This document shows positions 52,597-60,085 of a DNA stretch of 64,000 nucleotides, in pieces (the first letter of the stretch is position 1; the number at the start of each line of letters is the position of its first letter). A model generated the notes under the pieces. The model worked only from the letters and a program-made list of their open reading frames with translations. It was not told where the DNA came from and did no database searches. This DNA comes from Flavobacterium indicum GPTSA100-9 = DSM 17447. Its GTDB lineage: Bacteria > Bacteroidota > Bacteroidia > Flavobacteriales > Flavobacteriaceae. Location: positions 62,001-126,000 of the forward strand of contig NC_017025.1 of NCBI RefSeq assembly GCF_000455605.1, written 5' to 3'. The translations under genes and the position numbers were made by a program.

Positions 52597-52670
52597 TCAT
52601 TTTATTTTCTATGTAGACTTGCAGCAGATAACAGGAAAGACCTGTTACGCTCATTGAAATACTGAAAAAA

Positions 52671-52958
52671 ATGAAAAATTTCAATTTCGCAACAGAGGTG
52701 GGAGACATTGAAGAACCCACTCAGAATTTGGGTTGGCTTGCCAAAGAAGTTTTAAGCTTCAAGGAAGCATTAGCTCTGCTGGATGTATCTGCCAGTATGC
52801 TGTACAAGTTAACTCACCAACGAGCTATTAGTTTCTACAAACCCAACGGGAAACTAATTTATTTTAAAAGGGAAGATTTAATGAATTGGATGCTCAGCAA
52901 TAAACAACCATCCAATGAAGAAATCAAAAATGAAGTAATTAATAATTTAAAAAATTAA
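52671..52958 (+). CDS. Excisionase-like helix-turn-helix protein
   Basis: A 95-residue DNA-binding protein with a MerR/excisionase-type winged HTH: VLSFKEALALLDVSASMLYK, then LTHQRAISFYKPNGKLIYFK and REDLMNWML. This is the usual small HTH protein found after the integrase or attachment site in Bacteroidota conjugative and mobilisable elements. It is followed 4 bases later by the DUF5131 gene in the same direction, so they probably form one unit. Confidence 0.75.
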   Translation: MKNFNFATEVGDIEEPTQNLGWLAKEVLSFKEALALLDVSASMLYKLTHQRAISFYKPNGKLIYFKREDLMNWMLSNKQPSNEEIKNEVINNLKN

Positions 52959-52962
52959 GAAA

Positions 52963-53760
52963 ATGGCAAAGGCAACAAAAATTAGTTGGACAGACTCAAC
53001 ATGGAATCCTTGGAAAGGATGTACAAAAGTATCAAAAGCTTGTATTGGATGTTATATGGATAGGTCAATGTCTAGAAACGGGGAAAACTCAAAAATAGTT
53101 TTTAAACAAGAGTCTGAATTTAATAGACCACTTGAAGAATGGAAAACAGGAAGAAAAATATTTACCTGTTCAATGAGTGATTTCTTTCATCATAGTGCTG
53201 ATGAATGGAGAAATGATGCTTGGGAAATAATCAAAAAAACACCGCATCACACTTATTTAATTTTAACAAAGAGACCTGAAAGAATAAAAGACCATTTACC
53301 TGATGATTGGTGTAAAGAACTTTATTCTCATGTTTGGTTAGGTGTAACAGTGGAACATCAAGATACTGTTCACAGAATTCACACCTTAGGGGAAATTCCA
53401 TGTGAGATAAAATGGGTGTCATTTGAACCATTACTAGGAGAAATTTATCTTGAGAAAAAAGAATTAGAAATAATTCAATGGGGAGTAATTGGTGGAATGT
53501 CAGGTTATTCAACGGGAGAGTTCAAATATGAAAAAACCGAAAAAAGTTGGTTTTTATCTTTAATGTACCAATTAAGAAGTTATAATATTCCAATATTCTT
53601 CAAACAACTTGGAACCTATTACCATTACCATGAGTTTAAAGTAGCTGATTGGGCAGGAGAAAAATATTGTAAAAACTTCCCTAGTAGGTTTCAAATTAGA
53701 CAATATCCAAAATATAACTACGGAGAAGTAGAAATTAATAATTCAAAAATCAACAAATAA
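52963..53760 (+). CDS. Phage Gp37/Gp68 family (DUF5131) protein
   Basis: A 265-residue protein of the DUF5131 family. The N-terminal signature is WTDSTWNPWKGCTKVSKAC then CYMDR, giving Cys-x6-Cys-x2-Cys, which resembles a metal- or Fe-S-binding radical-SAM-like site. Later motifs are TCSMSDFFH, LTKRPERI, VWLGVTVEHQ, VSFEPLLG, GGMSG and FFKQLG. The family is common in phages and mobile elements and sometimes pairs with a three-Cys-motif partner (TcmP), which is not seen here. The enzyme activity is unknown. Its stop overlaps the start of the DUF3987 gene. Confidence 0.8.
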   Translation: MAKATKISWTDSTWNPWKGCTKVSKACIGCYMDRSMSRNGENSKIVFKQESEFNRPLEEWKTGRKIFTCSMSDFFHHSADEWRNDAWEIIKKTPHHTYLILTKRPERIKDHLPDDWCKELYSHVWLGVTVEHQDTVHRIHTLGEIPCEIKWVSFEPLLGEIYLEKKELEIIQWGVIGGMSGYSTGEFKYEKTEKSWFLSLMYQLRSYNIPIFFKQLGTYYHYHEFKVADWAGEKYCKNFPSRFQIRQYPKYNYGEVEINNSKINK

Positions 53761-55100
53761 TGAGAGATCAAAATAGTAATCAAATTGCAGAAAATGCAGA
53801 TGTGGCAAGTTTGGCAGATATTCATAAGTTCATTCCTGAATCTGTTTATCAAAATTTACCTGAACCACTAAATCAAATAGTATTAGAATTTGAATCAAGA
53901 GAGAGGGACATTGTGTTCCTCTCTACCCTTGGGGTATTAAGTTCATGTTTACCTAAAGTATATTGTGTTTATGATAGAAAAAAGTACTACCCTAACCTAA
54001 ACTTATTTATAATTGCTCCACCAGCATCTGGGAAAGGAGCAATGAATTGGGCAAAACTTTTAGTTAATCCTATTCATGATAAAATAATGATGGATAGTAA
54101 GGCTAGAATTGAGCAATTTAGGAATTCAACATCTACCATTGGTATTGAGAAACCTGAATTTCAAATTAAATTTTTACCAGGTAATGTTAGCTCTGCAAGA
54201 GTTTATAATCATTTAAAGAACGCACATGATAGTTTGTTGGTCTTTGAAAGTGAAGCTGATTCTTTATCAAATATGCTAAAGCAAGATTGGGGTGATTTTT
54301 CTGATGTAATGAGAAAAGCTTTTCATCATGAAACTATATCAATTAGTAGAGCTACAGATGATATTTATTTTGAAATTAAAAATCCAAAATTATCAATGGT
54401 CTTATCAGGAACACCAAATCAAATTAAACCACTTATAGCATCAAAAGAAAATGGACTGTTTAGTAGGTTTATGTTTTATTATTTTGATGATGTTTCTAGG
54501 TGGAAAGATGTTTCTCCAAATGCAAACTATATAGATTTAGAAGATGTATTTGAAAACCATTCAAAAGTAGTTTATAAACTATATGGAAAACTTTATTTTA
54601 AAGAGAATCCTATTCACGTAAAATTTACAAATACTCAATGGCAAAGATTTCAAAATACGATGAGTTTAGCAACTGACACCTTTATTGGTAATGAAAAAGG
54701 AGAGTTCTTGTCCGTTGTTAAAAGATTTGGAATTATAGCTATAAGAATTGCAATGATATTAACCGTTCTTAGAAAGAATGATTTAATAGATAGTCAAACT
54801 AGTGAGTTGGAGTGTTCAGATGAGGATATTACCAAAGCAATAGATATAACAAAAGTAATGATTGAGCACTCGTTATTTGTTTTTGATTTGTTTAGTAAGG
54901 ATTCTGTTTTTATCCCTATGAAAGAAAGAATATTATTGAATCAACTTCCTACTAATTTTTCAAGAGCTGTTGGATTGAGATTAGCTTTAAACTCAAATAT
55001 TGCTGAAAGAACTTTTGCTGATGTATTGAAAAGATGGGAGAAGAAAGGAATTATAGCTAAGCAGGGACATGGAGAGTATAAAAAACTAAAAATTAATTAA
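53760..55100 (+). CDS. DUF3987 domain protein (primase/helicase-like ATPase)
   Basis: A 446-residue protein with a DUF3987 core: Walker A-like FIIAPPASGKGAMNW near residue 90, Walker B-like SLLVFESEADSL near 158, ISRATDDIYFEIKNPKLSMV and LSGTPNQIKPLI. The C-terminus has a winged-helix-like segment (LNSNIAERTFADVLKRWEKK). DUF3987 proteins are replication or primase-associated proteins of mobile elements, often with a primase domain encoded in front; here none is, and DUF5131 takes that place. Confidence 0.8.
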   Translation: MRDQNSNQIAENADVASLADIHKFIPESVYQNLPEPLNQIVLEFESRERDIVFLSTLGVLSSCLPKVYCVYDRKKYYPNLNLFIIAPPASGKGAMNWAKLLVNPIHDKIMMDSKARIEQFRNSTSTIGIEKPEFQIKFLPGNVSSARVYNHLKNAHDSLLVFESEADSLSNMLKQDWGDFSDVMRKAFHHETISISRATDDIYFEIKNPKLSMVLSGTPNQIKPLIASKENGLFSRFMFYYFDDVSRWKDVSPNANYIDLEDVFENHSKVVYKLYGKLYFKENPIHVKFTNTQWQRFQNTMSLATDTFIGNEKGEFLSVVKRFGIIAIRIAMILTVLRKNDLIDSQTSELECSDEDITKAIDITKVMIEHSLFVFDLFSKDSVFIPMKERILLNQLPTNFSRAVGLRLALNSNIAERTFADVLKRWEKKGIIAKQGHGEYKKLKIN

Positions 55101-55137
55101 TCTGCCAAAGATGCAAAACCTGCAATTTCTGCAAAAG

Positions 55138-55161
55138 AAAGGGGCTCATTTGAGCCCCTTT
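55138..55161. terminator. Bidirectional terminator
   Basis: AAAGGGGCTCA and TGAGCCCCTTT with a two-base centre, between convergent genes. Confidence 0.75.
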
Positions 55162-55162
55162 A

Positions 55163-55546
55163 TCAATAACTTTTAGAAGCACTAAATGTATTGTAGTGAT
55201 TTGTGAAGCTATCTTGAACTAAAATAATATTTCCATAATCTTCTGTAAGTTGATACGAACCTGCAAAAGTTTGACTTGGCACAGACATAGTTAAAGTAAA
55301 TTTTGAACCTTTATCTATGTTAAAAATAAAGTGAGCATGAAGTGAATCTTTTTTGGTTTCAAGAATATTATCATTACTGTCTTTTATCTGTACCGTTACA
55401 TATGTATTGTTGGGAACACTTGTACTAACTAATAGTGTTTTTGGTACTATTGTATTTGTGTTATTGGTTTCATTATCATCATTACTACAGCTAATGTTAA
55501 ATAATGAAATTGATAAAATGAATAAGAGTAAAATTGATTTTTTCAT
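55163..55546 (-). CDS. Small lipoprotein of unknown function
   Basis: A 127-residue protein with a lipobox (MKKSILLLFILSISLFNISC, Cys at residue 20), an Asn/Thr linker, then a beta-rich domain (LLVSTSVPNNTYVTVQIKDS ... SFTNHYNTFSASKSY). Last gene of a four-gene minus-strand unit that ends in the terminator at 55138-55161. No family recognised. Confidence 0.55.
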   Translation of the reverse strand: MKKSILLLFILSISLFNISCSNDDNETNNTNTIVPKTLLVSTSVPNNTYVTVQIKDSNDNILETKKDSLHAHFIFNIDKGSKFTLTMSVPSQTFAGSYQLTEDYGNIILVQDSFTNHYNTFSASKSY

Positions 55547-55553
55547 TTTGGAA

Positions 55554-56051
55554 TTATTTAATGATTTGATTGTATTCTAATTCATTGAAGATGTTTTGAA
55601 ATTCAATGATGTTTTTGAACTCATTTTCATTGAGTATAATTTTTGAAGTTTTATAGGGTTCTAATTCTAACATAATTGATATTTCTGTATCAAAGGCTAT
55701 TTCAGAAGCTAACTTTTTGTGTGTTTTAAACCATTCAGAGGTTGCAACATTATCACTAGCAATTTGCTTGTATTCTTGTACTAGGATATTAAAGTATTCC
55801 TCTTTCTGATGTAGTTGTATAACTCTATCTAATTTGTAATAGGTTTCAATTAATATGCAGTTTTGTTCTCTATTAGAACATATACAAGGGTAAATATGAG
55901 TAGATTTTTCTTGAAGCCATTCTACCCATTTTCTGCAATTAGATTCACTAATAAGGAAATTTACATAATTTTCATTTTCAACCAACCAAGTTTTAATTTG
56001 CTTTACTTTTAGAGGTTGATTTTTTTGCAGTTCATAAATTTTACTTATCAT
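55554..56051 (-). CDS. Hypothetical protein
   Basis: A 165-residue, mostly helical soluble protein with four Cys (SNCRKW, YPCICSNREQNC). No recognised family. Its start overlaps the end of the preceding gene (ATGA type), and the lipoprotein gene follows 7 bases later. Co-transcribed with three neighbours. Confidence 0.5.
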   Translation of the reverse strand: MISKIYELQKNQPLKVKQIKTWLVENENYVNFLISESNCRKWVEWLQEKSTHIYPCICSNREQNCILIETYYKLDRVIQLHQKEEYFNILVQEYKQIASDNVATSEWFKTHKKLASEIAFDTEISIMLELEPYKTSKIILNENEFKNIIEFQNIFNELEYNQIIK

Positions 56052-56392
56052 TTAGCAGAATATAATTTTTTAAGGTAGAGATAAATCAAGTAAAAAATAT
56101 TAGGCAAAAATGTAATTACAAATAATTTAAAAAATCCAAATTGATTGGAGAAATAGATATATAAAAACAGTAGAAATAATATTAAATTAATGTTTAATTT
56201 AACTCCAAAAATCAAGTTAAGAACAACTCTAATTAAAGCCATTTGAATATAAATTATAGCCAAGTACTTTAAAATATTTTTTAGAGAGTTTAAGTCTTTT
56301 GGTATAATTTCCAACAATGATTTATCTGTGCTATTACAACTAATTAATAACATTCCTGTAGCTATTAGAAGGATTTTAAGATGAATTCTCAT
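56048..56392 (-). CDS. Small membrane lipoprotein-like protein
   Basis: A 114-residue protein with a signal or lipobox-like start (MRIHLKILLIATGMLLISC, Cys at residue 19) and two more hydrophobic segments (about 42-62 and 72-108). No known family. Overlaps the next gene by 4 bases. Confidence 0.5.
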   Translation of the reverse strand: MRIHLKILLIATGMLLISCNSTDKSLLEIIPKDLNSLKNILKYLAIIYIQMALIRVVLNLIFGVKLNINLILFLLFLYIYFSNQFGFFKLFVITFLPNIFYLIYLYLKKLYSAK

Positions 56393-56396
56393 TTTA

Positions 56397-56672
56397 TTAT
56401 TGTGGTATTATTTTATTTGTTTCTGTATTTATGAAATACTTACAAAATGTGTCATCTGCATCGTAATCCCTACCGGTACTTTTCCAAGTATCTAACAAAT
56501 CTGAATAATCATTTTTAGTGGTTTCATACCCATTTAATCTAATATGTTTTTCAATAAAGTCATTGAAAGTGGCAAGTCTACCCAACTCATCATCAAACTC
56601 TTTTAGAATCTGTTTGATAACTTCTTGGTAGCTTTCATTTGGATTAGTGTCCTCATTTTCTGTTATGTTCAT
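56397..56672 (-). CDS. Hypothetical protein
   Basis: A 91-residue acidic, soluble protein (MNITENEDTNPNESYQEVIK ... TFCKYFINTETNKIIPQ). The ATG at 56681 is also in frame. First gene of the four-gene minus-strand unit, divergent from the XRE gene at 56789. No family recognised. Confidence 0.5.
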   Translation of the reverse strand: MNITENEDTNPNESYQEVIKQILKEFDDELGRLATFNDFIEKHIRLNGYETTKNDYSDLLDTWKSTGRDYDADDTFCKYFINTETNKIIPQ

Positions 56673-56788
56673 AATACACACTTTTATATTTTACAATCAA
56701 ATACTATAATAATGCATAGATACAAAATATATCCAAACGTAACGTATCCGTTCCTTTAAAAATTATTACAAAGCCCAAACTTTGTTCA

Positions 56789-57019
56789 ATGGATAAAGAA
56801 CAAGAACTTCAAAAGTTTGGTAAAAAAATTAAAGATATAAGGGAGTTAAAAGGTTTGACTCAAGCTCAGCTTGCGCATAAGATTAATAAAGATAGAGAGT
56901 CAATAGCAAGATTAGAGAGAGGTGGCATAAATCCAACTTACCTTTACTTAATGGAAGTTTGTGAAGGTCTTGAAATTACAATGGAGGAATTAATGAAATC
57001 GAATAATTTTGAATTATAA
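56789..57019 (+). CDS. XRE family transcriptional regulator
   Basis: A 76-residue single-domain HTH protein: FGKKIKDIRELKGLTQAQLA followed by HKINKDRESIARLERGGINP and YLYLMEVCEGLEITMEEL. It is divergent from the four-gene unit on the minus strand and may control it. Stand-alone HTH proteins of this size are common in mobile elements. Confidence 0.8.
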   Translation: MDKEQELQKFGKKIKDIRELKGLTQAQLAHKINKDRESIARLERGGINPTYLYLMEVCEGLEITMEELMKSNNFEL

Positions 57020-57137
57020 CTTTTGGCTATATTATTATATCTTGATTTTTTTTCCAACTAATCAACAACACTCCAAAAAGCCTCCTTATCCACACATCTA
57101 TTCGCACTGATATTTGTAACAGCCTCCTAAATGTGTA

Positions 57138-57572
57138 TTATAAAGTACCCTCATCTGCAAAGCTGTAATACCCAAATCTTGATATAATTAAATGGTCTAG
57201 TAAATACACCTCAAGCAAATTACAAGCTTCTTTTAATCTTTTTGTAATAGCTTTATCAGGTTCACTTGGGACTAACTTACCACTTGGATGATTGTGTACT
57301 AAAATAATAGCTGATGCATTGCATTTTAAAGCCACACCTAAAATAATTCTAATATCTACTACTGTTCCTGATATACCTCCTTTAGACATCTCATAGATGC
57401 CTAATACAATATTTGCCCTATTGAGCAATATTACTTTCATTTGTTCCTGATACTCCAAAATATCTAAATCCCAATGTTTCATAATCACTTCAAATATCTT
57501 TTGGCTATTTGTGACTTGAACTCTATCAGGATTAGTATTTGAATAGGAAACTTTAATTTCAGCTACTTCCAT
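57138..57572 (-). CDS. RadC-like JAB domain protein
   Basis: A 144-residue MPN/JAB metal-binding protein with the RadC signature LVHNHPSGKLVPSEPD (JAMM type: His, His, Ser, Asp) and the LDHLIISRFGYYSFADEG end. Despite the name, RadC has no proven role in radiation repair; truncated forms are typical of mobile elements. The start at 57572 matches known short RadC proteins; the in-frame ATG at 57659 would add an unrelated hydrophobic extension. Confidence 0.85.
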   Translation of the reverse strand: MEVAEIKVSYSNTNPDRVQVTNSQKIFEVIMKHWDLDILEYQEQMKVILLNRANIVLGIYEMSKGGISGTVVDIRIILGVALKCNASAIILVHNHPSGKLVPSEPDKAITKRLKEACNLLEVYLLDHLIISRFGYYSFADEGTL

Positions 57573-57729
57573 AAGATAAAAAAGTGACAAAGTGATATTT
57601 TTTCTTGAAAGTTGAAACGGATAAAAAATGAAATTCAGATAAATATTTAATTCATTCAAGACTAATATTTACGGAATTATTTTTCTCATTGTACTTCTTT
57701 AAAAATTTATCACTTTGTCACTAATATTT

Positions 57730-58125
57730 TTACATTACAAATTCTTCTTTGTGATGCCCATTACTCGAAAAAGTATGTTCCTCGGCTAGAAGTCTTTGAA
57801 TGGATTTTTCTTCTTTAGATGTAATAGCTTCTTCTTGTGTGTAAACATATCTGTAGCTTAACATCATTACTTCTCCCGAATCTTTATTCACATACTCATA
57901 AGGCTCACATTCTTGTTTTACTACATTACCTGGCATTTCAGTACCAATAAGAGCTTTACAAGTTTGCTCATCAAATGTTGATGAAATAAATGCTTTTTTA
58001 GCAGTTGCATAAAACTGATTAGAGGTTTGGCTTTTTACCATTTCAATACCTCCCGAAATTTCTAAAACAAAGAATTCTTTTCCTTCTTCTGTTTGTCTTT
58101 TTAAATAGTTAACAATTCGTACCAT
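57730..58125 (-). CDS. Conserved-type mobile element protein of unknown function
   Basis: A 131-residue soluble protein, MVRIVNYLKRQTEEGKEFFV and so on, with a Cys pair (TCKALIG, QECEPYEY). Proteins of this kind sit near RadC genes in Bacteroidota conjugative elements, as here. Function unknown. Confidence 0.5.
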   Translation of the reverse strand: MVRIVNYLKRQTEEGKEFFVLEISGGIEMVKSQTSNQFYATAKKAFISSTFDEQTCKALIGTEMPGNVVKQECEPYEYVNKDSGEVMMLSYRYVYTQEEAITSKEEKSIQRLLAEEHTFSSNGHHKEEFVM

Positions 58126-58374
58126 TGATTTAATTTTTTTGAGTTGAACTTTGCCAAACTTTAAACAGACCTCTGAACTTAAAAAATTACAACTATCACC
58201 TTGAATTTATGTAAGCTAAAATTTAGAATGAAAAAAATATGGCACAAGAAATCTTTTCTTGCTCCAAATAAGTGGGGGTATTTAGTGGGTTTTAGAAGTG
58301 CCGGGGGTGTTTTGTGCGGAGGGTTGCGTGTGTATAAAATAGTTACTTAAAAAAATTTATAATATTTTTTTAGC
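58126..58374. other. Non-coding region with a G-rich segment
   Basis: No gene on either strand. The segment 58268-58333 has G runs (GTGGGGGT, GTGGGT, CCGGGGGT, GGAGGGTT) within an AT-rich genome and almost no C. It could form a G-quadruplex or be part of a transfer or replication origin. Confidence 0.4.
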
Positions 58375-58396
58375 TATATTTGACAAAATTTGACAA
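58375..58396 (+). promoter_or_regulatory. Promoter with an operator-like direct repeat for the defence operon
   Basis: TATATTTG at 58375-58382 is an exact TAnnTTTG box. Two copies of TTTGACAA (58379-58386 and 58389-58396) with a 10-bp period overlap its right end. Placing transcription start near 58388 makes ATG 58413 the XRE start and excludes a TTG at 58380. Confidence 0.55.
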
Positions 58397-58412
58397 GTAC
58401 AAAAAAAACAAA

Positions 58413-58706
58413 ATGGAAAGTTTAGCTGAAGTTTTGAAAAGCGCAAGAGAAGCTAAGGGATTATTGCTAAGAGAAGTTGCTTATTTGATTGATTCTGACA
58501 CAGCATTAGTAAGTAAGTTTGAAAAAGGTGATAGAAAACCCACAAGAATACAAATAGATAAGTTAGCCACAGCTCTATCTTTAAATAAAAATGAACTTCA
58601 AGCAATTTGGTTAAGTGATAAACTTTTAGATAGTTTAAAAAATGAAGAAGTTGCTCTTGAGGCTTTAAAGTTAGCAGAAATAAAAATGATTAAATCCAGA
58701 AAATAA
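58413..58706 (+). CDS. XRE family regulator of the Argonaute operon
   Basis: A 97-residue HTH protein: AEVLKSAREAKGLLLREVAY, LIDSDTALVSKFEKGDRKPT and RIQIDKLATALSL, then a short helical tail (WLSDKLLDSLKNEEVALEAL). The next gene starts one base after its stop. It probably represses the operon through the TTTGACAA repeats over the promoter. The tail after the HTH may be for dimerisation. Confidence 0.8.
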   Translation: MESLAEVLKSAREAKGLLLREVAYLIDSDTALVSKFEKGDRKPTRIQIDKLATALSLNKNELQAIWLSDKLLDSLKNEEVALEALKLAEIKMIKSRK

Positions 58707-58707
58707 T

Positions 58708-60084
58708 ATGGGGAAATATGTATCAGAACAACATATAACTGCTGAAAAGGGAGTAAGTAAGTTTCAGTCTTTCTGTGCTAATCATAACCCTATTTTGCTT
58801 TTTAGAGAAGAAACTAAACACGATTATGGAATTGATGGTGAGGTTGAAATTACTAGAAAAACTATTAACGGTAAAATTGAGGCTACTAGTGAAATACTAA
58901 AAATACAATTAAAATCTACAAAGTTGAAAGGCTATATTTCAAGTGAAGATGAATCAAGCTTTGATTTTATAGCAAATACACAAGATATTGACTACTGGAA
59001 TGAACATATCATCCCTGTTATTTTGGTAGTTTATTTTGAAAATGAAGATAAATTGTACGCAAAAAAAATTGAAAAAGGGATGGTAATAAAAAAGACCAAA
59101 ACCCATAAAATTACATTCGATAAAGAGAAAAATCTCTTGGATATTAATTCTGATTTTGAGAGTGTTGTAAATCAGAAGTTTATATCAAGAGTTGATTTTA
59201 ATACTTCAGAAATCCTATTTATTAACATACACAAAATTGTTTTACCTTTTTTTGTAAGAGAATATAAAAGTAAATTAAAGAATCCTTCAAAAATAGAAAC
59301 ACTCATAAAAGAAAATGAGTTATATCCTAAGCCAAAATACGTTGCTGTATCTGACAAAATTTATACTTTTCAAGATTTGGATGGTTACAATAAAATTTTT
59401 AAAGAAAATGTTGTTATCGATAAATCTTGTAATCAAATAAAAACCAAAGACTTTATATCAAGAAAAGGTAATGAAAAAAACACTCTTGTGTGGATTGTAA
59501 AACAATACCTTAACGAAGAGTTAAGAAAGAGAAAGATTTTTTATAACAAAGATTTTGACAGATATTACTTTGGTGTTACTTCTCAAACTCCAATAGAAAC
59601 AAAAAATAGAGATAATTCAAAAACAGAAGTTTATAGATTTGAGAGAACTAAAGGAAAGGCGGGAAATCAGAGTAAAAGAAGTGTTGTCTCAAAATACACT
59701 TATTATGAAACATCTTCTTTCTATAAGCATTTAGGTTTTCAATTATTTTTTGAATGGATTGAAAGTGAGTTATATATAATTTTTGAACCAAAATATCTTT
59801 ATACAGAGGATGGCAAAACACCCCTCAAAAATAAGGAAAGAGTTACTAGGTTAACTAATCAACTAAAACAATCCGAGAGAAATGTTCAGTATATAAATCA
59901 CGTTACTTTCCTTAGAAACTTTTTTGAATTATCGGATTGGTGCATATTTTATGAAAGTGAGAACATAAAAATAGAAATTAAACAAACCCACCGTGAAAAA
60001 GTCAATTTTGGGATAAAAGAGGATTCAAAAAGCAACATGTCACAAAGTCAAGAAGAGAATAATATCCAAATGTCATTGTTTTAA
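58708..60084 (+). CDS. DUF4365 nuclease (DREN) fused to an APAZ-like domain
   Basis: A 458-residue putative effector. The N-terminal ~160 residues fit DUF4365, a PD-(D/E)XK-type nuclease: RDYG-like THDYGIDGEVEI motif (Asp39, Asp43, Glu45) and ILKIQLKST (Gln67, Lys69). This is the DREN type (DNA and RNA effector nuclease). Residues about 265-440 resemble APAZ, the domain that pairs with short Argonautes: LRKRKIFYNKDFDRYYFG, YRFERTKGKAG, FYKHLGFQLFFEWIESELYI and RNVQYINHVTFLRNFFEL. One base separates it from the Argonaute gene. SPARDA effectors have this layout. The APAZ call rests on context as well as sequence. Confidence 0.75.
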   Translation: MGKYVSEQHITAEKGVSKFQSFCANHNPILLFREETKHDYGIDGEVEITRKTINGKIEATSEILKIQLKSTKLKGYISSEDESSFDFIANTQDIDYWNEHIIPVILVVYFENEDKLYAKKIEKGMVIKKTKTHKITFDKEKNLLDINSDFESVVNQKFISRVDFNTSEILFINIHKIVLPFFVREYKSKLKNPSKIETLIKENELYPKPKYVAVSDKIYTFQDLDGYNKIFKENVVIDKSCNQIKTKDFISRKGNEKNTLVWIVKQYLNEELRKRKIFYNKDFDRYYFGVTSQTPIETKNRDNSKTEVYRFERTKGKAGNQSKRSVVSKYTYYETSSFYKHLGFQLFFEWIESELYIIFEPKYLYTEDGKTPLKNKERVTRLTNQLKQSERNVQYINHVTFLRNFFELSDWCIFYESENIKIEIKQTHREKVNFGIKEDSKSNMSQSQEENNIQMSLF

Positions 60085-60085
60085 T

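Noticed and set aside
53231..53512. 93-residue minus-strand frame inside the DUF5131 gene
   Set aside because: It is opposite a gene with clear family motifs and has none of its own.
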